Part shown: in pieces, positions 7,485 through 14,839 of the stretch
Layout: each line of letters starts with the position of its first letter
Numbering within the stretch: the stretch's first letter is position 1
From: JBFLVT01 sp036804525
GTDB taxonomy: Bacteria > Bacillota > Desulfotomaculia > Desulfotomaculales > JASEER01
DNA length: 29,443 bases
Reading direction: 5' to 3'
Assembly: GCA_036804525.1 (NCBI GenBank)
Contig: DAIRSE010000028.1
Location: 1 to 29,443, forward strand
The notes under the pieces: generated by a model
Told to the model about the DNA's origin: nothing
Seen by the model: the letters and a program-made list of their open reading frames with translations, nothing else
Database searches by the model: none
Translations under genes and position numbers: made by a program

Positions 7485-8123
7485 TCAGGACCCGGCGCTG
7501 TAGTTCTTCGCATCGATCACCTGAGTCTTGGCCAGCATATCGCCGATGCGAAAGCCCTTGCCGTGCGCGACGGCCACGATCGGTTCGATAAACCCGGCAA
7601 ACCACCCGACGATCGGGACGAAGCAGAGAACGAAAGCCAACACCACTCCAACAATGTTGCGCACAAACGAAAGCCCAAGGGTACATGGCCTGTTGTCGGA
7701 CAGCCTGACAACCATCAGGCCGCAGATCCTTTTTCCCCAGCTCCGGCCGCCGCCAAACCCGTCCCGGAAGAGACCGTAGAAAAGCGCCCAGAGGAAAGTG
7801 ACCACCAACCCCAGCAGCGCCAGTATCGCGGTGGCCGAGCCGAAAACAGACCGGAGGTCGGTGTTGAGACCTGTCCCGAAGGCGGCAAATAAACTCAGGC
7901 CGCCCAGGAACAGAACCGCACAGAAGGGGATCGCGCCGAAAAACCCGTCCAGGATGTAGGCCAGGATGCGCCGCCCCAGCCCGGCCTTCGGGTAGTCATG
8001 GGCCGCCGCCGGGGCGGGGGCCGTCGGGGCCGGGGCGCCGAGCATGGAGTGGCAATGTTTACATTTGATCGCCTTGGCCAGGATTTCCTCGCCGCAATAC
8101 GGGCACTCTTTGTATTCCGGCAT
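7485..8123 (-). CDS. Zinc-ribbon RDD-family membrane protein
   Basis: A 212-residue protein. The ATG at 8123 was chosen because it gives an N terminus matching the paralogous zinc ribbon (MPEYKECPYCGE against MSEYKECPYCGE) and has AAAGGATG upstream; earlier in-frame GTG (8141) and ATG (8132) codons lack a site. Cysteines 7, 10, 21 and 24 form the ribbon. After an Ala/Pro linker, 'AGLGRRILAYILDGFFGAIPF' is the RDD-family start with its conserved Arg and Asp, and 'GRSWGKRICGLMVVR' is the second RDD signature. Three to four membrane helices are present. RDD proteins have been linked to ion or small-molecule transport in some bacteria, but the substrate here cannot be inferred. It is the second gene of the membrane operon. 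Confidence 0.8.
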   Translation of the reverse strand: MPEYKECPYCGEEILAKAIKCKHCHSMLGAPAPTAPAPAAAHDYPKAGLGRRILAYILDGFFGAIPFCAVLFLGGLSLFAAFGTGLNTDLRSVFGSATAILALLGLVVTFLWALFYGLFRDGFGGGRSWGKRICGLMVVRLSDNRPCTLGLSFVRNIVGVVLAFVLCFVPIVGWFAGFIEPIVAVAHGKGFRIGDMLAKTQVIDAKNYSAGS

Positions 8124-8161
8124 ACGGGTCATCCTTTTCACCGTCAGGTCCGGCGCACCCG

Positions 8162-8947
8162 TTACTGAGGCGAGCCGGGCATCTTCGGCAGTTGGTCAAG
8201 CAACCGGTTGAGGTCGGTGACCTCCACCCCGAGCGGGAGTTCAAAGGTGCCCGGCGGCACGCCTATCCGCAGGTTCTTGTACTCGATAACCGTCCTGGCA
8301 CCGTCGGCCGCCGTTGTCTCGACCCTGACGGGAATCCCGCAGTCCTCGCGGATCCACATTTTCGTTGGCCCGCCGCCGGCTTCCGGCAACAGAACGACCT
8401 TGCAGCGCGCCCCGTCGTACACGACGGTCTCCAGGACCTGCGCCCGCCCGAAGTCGGGCGTCTCAAGGTAGTCGCTCGGCGGTTTGGCCTTCACCTCAGG
8501 CGCATCGGCCGAGAGTTTGACGGCCTTGTTTTGGTCGGGGTAATAGGTGATGACCGTTTTTTCTTGAAGATCGACAATGCTGATCATCTTCTGGCCGGAG
8601 AAGGTGCCCTCGGTCTTAAACCTGTAGCCCTGGAACCACATTTTCATCGTCATCGTCCCGCCGGGGCCGCTCATGACATAGTCGCAGGCCACGCCCTGGC
8701 GCATCATGGCGTCCCGGCCTCTGGCCGTAAGCCCCTCGAGCGAGCCGGGCGTTCCCCCGGAGGCGTCCGGTGTCACCGACGGCTCGTCGGCGGCGCGCTG
8801 GGTTCCACCCGGGGTTTGCTCCTGCCGGCCGGCGGGTTCTTTGCCTCCGTCCTTGAGCAGATCCGCCGGGGACTTAAGACAGCCCGCCGGGGTCAGGCAC
8901 AGCAGAACAAAGACCGGCAGTACAAGGAGCGACAGCAGCTTTTTCAT
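8162..8947 (-). CDS. Lipoprotein with LolA/RseB-like (outer-membrane-lipoprotein-sorting-like) fold
   Basis: A 261-residue lipoprotein. The start is the ATG at 8947, with the double Shine-Dalgarno GGAGGGAGG 7 nt upstream; an in-frame start 17 codons earlier has none. The signal 'MKKLLSLLVLPVFVLLCLTPAGC' ends in the lipobox PAGC. A ~70-residue low-complexity linker leads to a beta-rich domain with 'MKMWFQGYRFKTEG', 'YYPDQNKAVKL', 'TKMWIREDCGIPVRVET' and 'IEYKNLRIG', a strand order typical of LolA/LppX/RseB-like half-barrels that bind hydrophobic ligands or signal proteins. In a monoderm such proteins do not sort lipoproteins to an outer membrane, so a lipid- or stress-sensing role is only inferred. 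It is the first gene of the four-gene operon. Confidence 0.75.
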   Translation of the reverse strand: MKKLLSLLVLPVFVLLCLTPAGCLKSPADLLKDGGKEPAGRQEQTPGGTQRAADEPSVTPDASGGTPGSLEGLTARGRDAMMRQGVACDYVMSGPGGTMTMKMWFQGYRFKTEGTFSGQKMISIVDLQEKTVITYYPDQNKAVKLSADAPEVKAKPPSDYLETPDFGRAQVLETVVYDGARCKVVLLPEAGGGPTKMWIREDCGIPVRVETTAADGARTVIEYKNLRIGVPPGTFELPLGVEVTDLNRLLDQLPKMPGSPQ

Positions 8948-9002
8948 CCGCAGGCCTCCCTCCATTCTGGGCAAACCATTATTTCCTAGACTATTCACCT
9001 AT

Positions 9003-9029
9003 CGTGAAAAAAACGTCAAAACGAGAAAA
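9003..9029 (-). promoter_or_regulatory. Direct repeats upstream of the LolA-like lipoprotein operon (candidate SARP operator)
   Basis: On the minus strand, TTTTGACG (9021-9014) and TTTTCACG (9010-9003) are 11 bp apart, preceded by a weaker TTTTCTCG at 9029-9022. The proximal copy is 56 nt from the start codon at 8947. The same motif and period occur upstream of the secreted protein at 12268. The embedded TTGACG could serve as a -35 element; no convincing -10 follows. Confidence 0.45.
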
Positions 9030-9059
9030 TCCGGCCCCGGCAGTTGATCCGCCGGGGCC
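9026..9059 (-). terminator. Rho-independent terminator of the 1054-residue secreted protein
   Basis: A 9-bp GC stem (9051-9059 with 9033-9041) and 9-nt loop lie about 45 nt beyond the stop codon. On the minus strand they are followed by GGATTTTCTCGTTTT. This isolates the secreted-protein gene from the lipoprotein operon, which then needs its own promoter. Confidence 0.75.
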
Positions 9060-9103
9060 CGATCCACCAGGAAGGTATTGCAGGACCTTGCTTTCTCCGC
9101 GGA

Positions 9104-12100
9104 CTAGTGCAGCAGGTCGGCGGGAAGTTCGTTCAGGGGTATAGTGGTGATGTTGACCGTCCCCGTGGCCTGATCCCAGCGCACGTCCGCTCCCAGGGCC
9201 TCGCCCAGGAAACGCAGGGGCACCATGGTGCGGCCGTTGACGGCCCGCGCCGGGCAGTCGAGGGGCAGGCGCGCGCCGTTACGCAGCGCCGTCGGTTGCC
9301 CCAGGAAAAGAACGACGACCGTGTCGCCCTTAATAGCGGTGACGGTCCGCGTCTGCTGATCCCATTTGACCTTGGCCCCCAGGGCCTCGCCGATGGCCCG
9401 GAAGGGCACCAGGGTCCGGCCGCCGATCGCCACCGGGTTCTGGTCCATGATCAGGGCCTGCCCGTCGACGACGACCCTGATGCCGGAGGGCGGCGATACA
9501 GGCGCCTGCGGGCTCGGCCCGGCCGGGGCGGAAGTCGCCGGCGGAGGCGCCTGCCCTGCCGTCAGGGGAAGGATACCGGTCTGCAGGTCGTTCTCGTTGT
9601 AGAAGAAGATCCCCGCCTTGTCGTAGCGGCTCACCATGATAAACCCCGGGGTGTAGTGCCGCAGCGGCAGGATCTGCTGGTTCTCCCTGAACTCCTCCCG
9701 CGCCCAGCCGCCTACCTCCCACTGCCAGCAGGTGTTGTCGAAGGCGAAGTGGGATACCTCTACCGGTTTCCCCGCGGTGGCTTGGACCTCAATCTGGGGA
9801 ATGGGACCTGTTATACCGGGACCGGCCACAATGCCGCCGTCCCGGATTTCGCAGAGTCCGGGAACGGTTTCCAGGCTTAAATTCCGGGAACCGGAGAAGC
9901 AGATGGTCCCCAGTTGCCCGTCGTTGAAGTTGCCGACGATGAGGCCCAGCTTGTCGTAGCGGGCGATCATGAGCATGAACATGCCGTACCGGGGGATGTC
10001 GTAGAGCTTGTCATTGGGCACGTAGCTTTGCTGCGCCCAGCCGCTCACCTCGTCGTGCCGGTACTGCCCCTTGTCCCAGATGCCCACTTCGACAGGGCCG
10101 CCGTAAGAATGGATCTGGAGCTGGTTGCCGGCGCGGGTCACTTTGCCCAAATCTGGCACGTCCAGGCCGTTGAAGGCGCCTCCTTTAAACACCTGGCAGG
10201 TCAGCCGGCCGTCGTTTTCCCGCAGGAAAACAAGGTAGATCTTGTCGTAGCGGGCCAGCATCATCACGGCGGTGCGGTAGTGGGGCAGGCCGAAAACCTG
10301 CGGGTTAACCTTGTACTGGGGCTGCGCCCAGCCGCCGACCTCGGTGTGGTAGAAATACTGCGCCTTGCTCCCCCAGGTGCTCTCGAACTCCCCGGCGGGG
10401 TGCACTTCAATACTCGTGGACGGGTTTTGCGGGGTCCCGTTGGGGTTGAGCAGCAGGTAGGAAACCTCCACCGGATAGGCCGGGTTGTTGGCCTTTACCT
10501 GCAGGTTGTAGGCGATGTCCGCCTGGCCGAACGGGTTGGGGATGGCCGTCAGCGTCACGAAGGACGGGTCGTTGATCAGCACCTGACCGGCGGGTTGCGG
10601 AGGCGGCTGTAGTTGCTCCGCGCCGACAAGCTGGTAGGGCCCAAGGTTACCCGCGTTGTCTATCGCCCGGTACATTAATTTGTCAATGCCGGTCGGGGCA
10701 AAAGGCCCCTGGTAGGTCTTCCACGCCGACCATTTTCCCGATGTTTGTTCGTGAACGGCGTATTCGATGGCGGCCACACCGCTGCCCGTATCGGTGGCAA
10801 TCAGGCTTACCGTGTCGCCGCTGACCATGTGGTTGCAGGCGGGAGGATCCAAATCGCCGTTGGGATCGTAAGAAACCGTGAAGCTATAGTACATGCCGTC
10901 ACAATCCTGCCAGTTCCCCCGGCGGACATAAAAGTAAATCATGTCTCCGGCGGCCACCGTGGCCGTAGTCTTTTGGGTGACGAACGGGGTTCTGTTCCAC
11001 TCGTTGTTGCCGCGGAAAACCCTTTCTTCCTGGGTCAGGCGGCTGTTGCCCTTCCAGATGGAGAACCAGACCCCGTCGTCATTGGATCCGCCGGCCGTTG
11101 CCTCCGTCCAGCAAGTGTTCAACATGCCCCGGATGTATACCGTCCCGGCCCGCGGCGCCTTCCAGCCGAAGGAGATGTCGGCGCCTTCGCCCGGCTGTAG
11201 CCATCCACCCGGCCCCGGTTTGCGCCAGTCGTCCGGGTCGCGCCCGGTGATCTCCAGATAGCGCGGGCCGGAATAGCCGGATCCGCCGTTCCAGCCGTAA
11301 TGGTCCAGTACTCCCCAGGGTTGCACCTGGTTGTCCCAGGCGGCCTGGTTCGGCCCGGCTGGCAAGTTCCCATAGAGGTAGTACCAGTTGTTGCCCCCCT
11401 GGGTTGCCGAGAACTGGCTGGGAAGGTTGTAGGTCAGGGCCGTCCCCCCGGCCGGTGGCTGGGGTTCCACCGGGGGCTGGACAGTCGGTTCCTGCTGTGG
11501 GGGCGGGGCGAAACCGATAGTGAAGTAGGAGTCGCTGGTATCCCGGATGAATCTCTGGTTATGGGCGACTACCGCTATCTTGTAATCGCTCCCGGGGAAC
11601 TTCCCGGGGCCGGATTTTGTCGATATTTCCCACGTGTAGGTGCCCGTCCCGTTCTGGCCGAGGGGAGCCGAACCCAGTTTACTATAGTGGTCATTAGTAG
11701 TTTTGAAATAATAGATATCCACGCTATCGGTCTTCCCGGCGAGTTCATCGGTATACCGCCAGCGGATGGTCTGCGTGGATCCGGGTGCCCAGACTTCACC
11801 GCCGTTGGGAGATAAAAGGGTGATAGGCGGCTGTCCACCGGGGGGAAGGATTTTGAAATCATCGTCGCTTCGATCACTATATCTCGTGTTGGGAACATAT
11901 ATCTGTGCCTGGTAAGTACATGCCGGACGCAGGTTTTGGGAAACCGTGAAGGTGTAACTGCCTACACCGTTCTGGCCTATGGAAGTCTTTCCGAGGTAGA
12001 TAACTATGCCGCCGGCGTACCCGGGTTCACTGTACCCGTCTCGAAGCTCTATCCTGACCTCGCTGCCCGGGTTGCCGGTGTACGTCCACCTGATGGTCTG

Positions 12101-12268
12101 CTGTGATCCCATTTCCCAGACTTCGTTGCCATTGGGGTAGACGACGGTAATGGACGCGTCCCCGGACGCCTCAGCCAGGGCGGGAGTGCTGCAGGCCGGG
12201 ACGGCGAGGGCTATGGCCGCCGCGACTAAAAAGACTGCCAGGAAGAATACCTTCGGCCCCAATCGCAT
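9104..12268 (-). CDS. Secreted multidomain protein: two Ig-like domains, unnamed three-copy repeat, copper-amine-oxidase-like stalk domain
   Basis: A 1054-residue exported protein; AGGAGG lies 8 nt before its ATG. Residues 1-32 form a signal peptide (cleavage near PALAEA). Two Kre9/KNH-like Ig-like domains follow (~39-140 and ~148-252; 'YPNGNEVWEMGSQQTIRW' and 'SPNGGEVWAPGSTQTIRW'). Next come a Pro-rich linker, a beta-rich domain (~278-468), and an OmpL47/FN3-like domain (~475-545; 'DTGSGVAAIEYAVHEQTSGK'). Residues 599-903 hold three copies of a repeat with VGGWA and RYDK motifs. Residues 930-1043 are the tandem copper-amine-oxidase N-terminal-like ('stalk') domain with 'GRTLVPFRAIGEALGAKV' and 'GRTMVPLRFLGEALGADV'. 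This stalk domain is common on secreted Bacillota proteins and has no oxidase activity by itself. It probably binds the cell surface or an extracellular ligand. The gene lies between the SARP gene and the lipoprotein operon. Confidence 0.85.
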   Translation of the reverse strand: MRLGPKVFFLAVFLVAAAIALAVPACSTPALAEASGDASITVVYPNGNEVWEMGSQQTIRWTYTGNPGSEVRIELRDGYSEPGYAGGIVIYLGKTSIGQNGVGSYTFTVSQNLRPACTYQAQIYVPNTRYSDRSDDDFKILPPGGQPPITLLSPNGGEVWAPGSTQTIRWRYTDELAGKTDSVDIYYFKTTNDHYSKLGSAPLGQNGTGTYTWEISTKSGPGKFPGSDYKIAVVAHNQRFIRDTSDSYFTIGFAPPPQQEPTVQPPVEPQPPAGGTALTYNLPSQFSATQGGNNWYYLYGNLPAGPNQAAWDNQVQPWGVLDHYGWNGGSGYSGPRYLEITGRDPDDWRKPGPGGWLQPGEGADISFGWKAPRAGTVYIRGMLNTCWTEATAGGSNDDGVWFSIWKGNSRLTQEERVFRGNNEWNRTPFVTQKTTATVAAGDMIYFYVRRGNWQDCDGMYYSFTVSYDPNGDLDPPACNHMVSGDTVSLIATDTGSGVAAIEYAVHEQTSGKWSAWKTYQGPFAPTGIDKLMYRAIDNAGNLGPYQLVGAEQLQPPPQPAGQVLINDPSFVTLTAIPNPFGQADIAYNLQVKANNPAYPVEVSYLLLNPNGTPQNPSTSIEVHPAGEFESTWGSKAQYFYHTEVGGWAQPQYKVNPQVFGLPHYRTAVMMLARYDKIYLVFLRENDGRLTCQVFKGGAFNGLDVPDLGKVTRAGNQLQIHSYGGPVEVGIWDKGQYRHDEVSGWAQQSYVPNDKLYDIPRYGMFMLMIARYDKLGLIVGNFNDGQLGTICFSGSRNLSLETVPGLCEIRDGGIVAGPGITGPIPQIEVQATAGKPVEVSHFAFDNTCWQWEVGGWAREEFRENQQILPLRHYTPGFIMVSRYDKAGIFFYNENDLQTGILPLTAGQAPPPATSAPAGPSPQAPVSPPSGIRVVVDGQALIMDQNPVAIGGRTLVPFRAIGEALGAKVKWDQQTRTVTAIKGDTVVVLFLGQPTALRNGARLPLDCPARAVNGRTMVPLRFLGEALGADVRWDQATGTVNITTIPLNELPADLLH
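9560..10474 (-). repeat. Three copies of a ~100-residue repeat in the secreted protein
   Basis: Copies start at residues 599, 725 and 835, each with PVEV. They carry VGGWAQ (644), VSGWAQ (741) and VGGWAR (852), each followed by RYDK at 673, 770 and 881: the GWA-to-RYDK distance is the same (27 residues) in all three. A conserved 'iP.Y' or 'LPHY/LRHY' precedes RYDK and an acidic 'END/NDG' follows it. I know of no named domain with this signature. Confidence 0.75.
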
Positions 12269-12320
12269 TTGGACACCCTCCTTGCCCTGTGTGATTTATG
12301 GTTTAAGGGTAGGATTCAAA

Positions 12321-12339
12321 CGTCAAAAAAGCGTCAAAA
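12321..12339 (-). promoter_or_regulatory. Direct repeats upstream of the secreted-protein gene (candidate SARP operator)
   Basis: Two exact TTTTGACG copies on the minus strand (12339-12332 and 12328-12321) are spaced with an 11-bp period, about one helical turn. The proximal copy is 53 nt before the start codon at 12268. SARP and OmpR-type wing-helix proteins typically bind direct repeats at this spacing, and a SARP-type gene ends 72 nt upstream. The repeats lie in the T-rich tail after that gene's terminator, so a purely terminator origin is the alternative. Confidence 0.5.
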
Positions 12340-12345
12340 AAATGA

Positions 12346-12388
12346 AAAACCCGGCCCCCGAAAAGGGTTTTCCCGGGAGTCGGGTTTT
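12346..12388 (-). terminator. Rho-independent terminator of the SARP-type regulator gene
   Basis: AAAACCCG at one end pairs with CGGGTTTT at the other (12346-12353 with 12381-12388), with additional internal G-C pairing. On the minus strand it is followed by a long T-rich tract. It starts 22 nt after the stop codon of the regulator gene. Confidence 0.7.
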
Positions 12389-12410
12389 GACAGGCAATCG
12401 AGGAGGCCCT

Positions 12411-14498
12411 CTACCCGGAGCTGGTCTCGGAGGTGGCTGATCCCGCCCGCCCCTTCATCTCGGCCTCGACCTGCCGGGCGTCGTAACGGGATCCGATCCG
12501 CCGGAAGAGGTGCCTCGCCTTTGCCAGGTGCCGTTCGGCCGCCGCGGCGTTGCCCCGCGCCCGGGCGATAAAGCCGTCGGCGCGGGCCAGCCAGGCCGGC
12601 GTCCACCTCTCGTCCGGATTCGCGGCCAGCGCGGCGCGATGGCGGCAGATCTCCGCCGCGGCGACCCGGCCCAGCCGGGCCAGAGCTACCGCACGGTGGC
12701 AGTAGAAGAGAGCCACGAAACCGCCCCATCCGCGGGTGCGCGCCAGGCGGATACCGGCCGCGGCCCAGCGGGAGGCTTCCCGGAACAGGCCGCCCGCCAG
12801 CATCTCCTCGATGACACAACGCATCGTGCAGGCGACCATGGGTGAAGGCAGCCTTTCCAGCCGCGCGCGCAGCCAGCCGTCCAGACCCGGCAACATGGCT
12901 TGACGGTCCGTGGCCGTGAAGAGCGGGTTCAGGTAGGTGTAGGGTTCGGGATTAAATTTCTCCGCCTCAGGCGGGGGGAGAAGCTCTTTCATTTCCGCCC
13001 GGTTGTCCCGGTAATGCAGAATAACGATAAGCATGGAACGGGTCATGGTGTCCCCGACCTTGAGCATCAGCGAAGGGAAAGGCGCCATCCGGCCCAGGGA
13101 GAGGGCTTCGCGCAGGAAACTCTCGGCCTCCGCCAGATCCCCGACGATATAGGCCAGAATCCCGCGTTGCATGACCAGCCAGAGGACTTCCCAGAGGTTT
13201 GTCAGGCACGGCACGCCCCGGAGAGCCCGCTCAAAGGCCGCGTCGGCCTCCCGCAGCCGGTAGCTCTCCCGGAGCGCCACCGCGAGGAGGACCGTCAGGC
13301 GGGTTTCTGCCTCCCGGTCCCCCAGAGCGTGAGCTATGGCCATACCTTCTTCCGCCAGTTCGACGGCGCGGTTGTTCCGTCCCACCAACCAGTTGATCTG
13401 CGACCCCAGTTGCAGGGCCCGCACGAAGTCGGCCGGCGGACCGTTGACCGGGTAGCGTTCCAGGGCCTGTTCGATGTAGTGCAATGCTCTCAGCCGCAGC
13501 GCCTGGTCCACCCGCGGCGTCAGGGGGATGGAGAGCCAGAGCAGCGCTTCCCCCAGGACGAGACGGGCTTTGGCCGCCGTACTGCCAAGCCGTTCATATA
13601 CCTTAAGAGCCTTCTCCAGCGCGGCGATCCCTTCCCCGGTCTCCTCCTGCAGAGCCATCGCCTCGCCATAGGCCAGGAGCAGCCTGGCGTTCCGCAGCGG
13701 GTCTTCGGAAAGCCGTTCCACCGGACGGGGCTTTTTGACACGGCGCTTACGCCCGGCGGCACGCTCGTCGCCCGCCAGACTGATCTCCCGATAAAGACGG
13801 ACGGTCTCCTCGCCGGGGGCAACGCCCAGTTCCGTTTCGAGGACCCGCCGGCACTGCGCAAACTGTTCCACCACCTGTGCCGGCTGTCCCATGGCGGCGT
13901 AGAGCCGCATCAGCGCCCGGTGAGCCGCCTCGTCCAGCGGGTCGGCGGCCAGCCACCGGTGGGCGTAGGAAAGGGCCGCCTGGTGCAGTCCCGCGGCGGC
14001 CAGGCGCTCCACCAGCGCCCGGAGGATGCCGAGATAGGTATCCGCCAGGCGTTGGCGTTCAACCAGGCACCAGTCCGCGTCCATCTCCTCCAGGAAGTCC
14101 CCCCGGTAGAGAGAGGCCGCGGTCATGAGGGGTTCGGTCGCCGTTTCCCCCGGTTGCAGTCCGGTCCGGGCCTTTTCCTCAAAGGCCCGGACGTCCACCC
14201 AGCATTCCGCTTCCGTTGGCACCCGTACCGCATCCCGCCGTACTTCCAGCAGACCGTCCGGCAGACCGGCGGTTTTGAGGGCCTGCCGCAGGGAATGAAG
14301 CGCCTGGCGCAGGTTCGCCGCCGCCCGCTCCTCGTCCGCCTCCTCCCAGAGCATCCCGCGCAGCGCCTCGCGCCGCACCCAGCGGCCCTGTTGCCAGAAG
14401 AGATAGGCCGCCAGAAGGCGTGTTTTAGCGGTGGGCAGGATAACCTCGCCCTCCGGCGCAAGCAAAGTCAAACGCCCCAAGAGGTGGACCTGCAGCAT
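12411..14498 (-). CDS. BTAD-domain (SARP-type) transcriptional regulator
   Basis: About 695 residues from the ATG at 14498, which starts the family-typical 'MLQVHLLGRLTL' and has a GGGGG stretch upstream; an in-frame ATG at 14528 would add ten residues but has no ribosome site. Residues 1-95 are an OmpR-like winged helix ('RLLAAYLFWQQGRWVRREAL', 'ANLRQALHSLRQAL'). Residues ~96-245 are the bacterial transcriptional activator domain ('YRGDFLEEMDADWCLVERQRL', 'ALMRLYAAMGQPAQVVEQF', 'ELGVAPGEETVRLYREI'). The remaining ~450 residues are helical TPR-like repeats; no P-loop/NB-ARC ATPase is visible, unlike large actinobacterial SARPs. Proteins of this type activate transcription from promoters with heptamer or octamer direct repeats. 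Context suggests it controls the neighbouring secreted and membrane protein genes; its ligand or signal is unknown. Confidence 0.85.
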   Translation of the reverse strand: MLQVHLLGRLTLLAPEGEVILPTAKTRLLAAYLFWQQGRWVRREALRGMLWEEADEERAAANLRQALHSLRQALKTAGLPDGLLEVRRDAVRVPTEAECWVDVRAFEEKARTGLQPGETATEPLMTAASLYRGDFLEEMDADWCLVERQRLADTYLGILRALVERLAAAGLHQAALSYAHRWLAADPLDEAAHRALMRLYAAMGQPAQVVEQFAQCRRVLETELGVAPGEETVRLYREISLAGDERAAGRKRRVKKPRPVERLSEDPLRNARLLLAYGEAMALQEETGEGIAALEKALKVYERLGSTAAKARLVLGEALLWLSIPLTPRVDQALRLRALHYIEQALERYPVNGPPADFVRALQLGSQINWLVGRNNRAVELAEEGMAIAHALGDREAETRLTVLLAVALRESYRLREADAAFERALRGVPCLTNLWEVLWLVMQRGILAYIVGDLAEAESFLREALSLGRMAPFPSLMLKVGDTMTRSMLIVILHYRDNRAEMKELLPPPEAEKFNPEPYTYLNPLFTATDRQAMLPGLDGWLRARLERLPSPMVACTMRCVIEEMLAGGLFREASRWAAAGIRLARTRGWGGFVALFYCHRAVALARLGRVAAAEICRHRAALAANPDERWTPAWLARADGFIARARGNAAAAERHLAKARHLFRRIGSRYDARQVEAEMKGRAGSATSETSSG

Positions 14499-14562
14499 TG
14501 CCGACAACCCCCAGCCAAGGCTGTGCATCGCCGAGAGTGTGATCCGAGCAATTATTTATTTT

Positions 14563-14584
14563 AGTTTAGCAGTTTAGCGTAAAC
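14563..14584. repeat. Tandem AGTTTAGC repeat plus short palindrome upstream of the SARP gene
   Basis: AGTTTAGC occurs twice in direct succession (14563-14570, 14571-14578). The second copy overlaps the palindrome GTTTAGCGTAAAC (14572-14584). It lies 65 bp upstream of the proposed regulator start and could be an operator, possibly autoregulatory; the sequence differs from the TTTTGACG repeats further along. Confidence 0.4.
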
Positions 14585-14778
14585 CCATGCACAAAAATTT
14601 CTGGCTTGCGTCACTTCCGGCGCGCTCCCGCTCGGCGGCGCGGGTGCCCTTAACGCCTGACGGGGCTGGTGAACTGGGGCGTTTTGATCCTTGCGCAAGG
14701 CTACCCCTGTATGCTAATCTTGAATAAACCATTCTTTTCCACCCCATTATTTTCCACCACGCGTCGTACTCGGGCACA

Positions 14779-14807
14779 TTCTCACCGACCTGCAGAGACC
14801 ATAATAT
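14779..14807 (+). promoter_or_regulatory. Possible vegetative promoter of the radical SAM gene
   Basis: TTCTCA (14779-14784) and TAATAT (14802-14807) are separated by 17 bp and each match the sigma-A consensus at 4 of 6 positions. They end 32 nt before the ATG. The evidence is moderate only. Confidence 0.35.
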
Positions 14808-14839
14808 TGAATAGTCTGGGCAAAGGAGAACTCCGGGCG

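Larger units (their letters stand above)
14499..14839. other. Divergent intergenic region between the SARP gene and the radical SAM gene
   Basis: These 341 bases hold no convincing gene. Near the regulator is a tandem repeat AGTTTAGC-AGTTTAGC running into a GTTTA-GCG-TAAAC palindrome (14563-14584). The middle is GC-rich with a weak 6-bp inverted repeat (AACGCC 14652-14657 / GGCGTT 14678-14683). Near the radical SAM gene is a candidate vegetative promoter. The AT-rich block 14550-14575 could hold the regulator's own promoter, but I cannot pick convincing -35/-10 boxes. Confidence 0.5.

Noticed and set aside
14574..14777. A 67-codon minus-strand frame in the divergent SARP/radical SAM intergenic region.
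   Set aside because: GTG start without a ribosome site, low-complexity composition, and it covers the candidate promoter of the radical SAM gene.
14669..14839. An extended N terminus for the radical SAM protein (57 extra residues).
   Set aside because: The family normally starts at 'MRVLMVYPKYP'; AAAGGAG precedes that ATG, and the extra segment contains the likely promoter.
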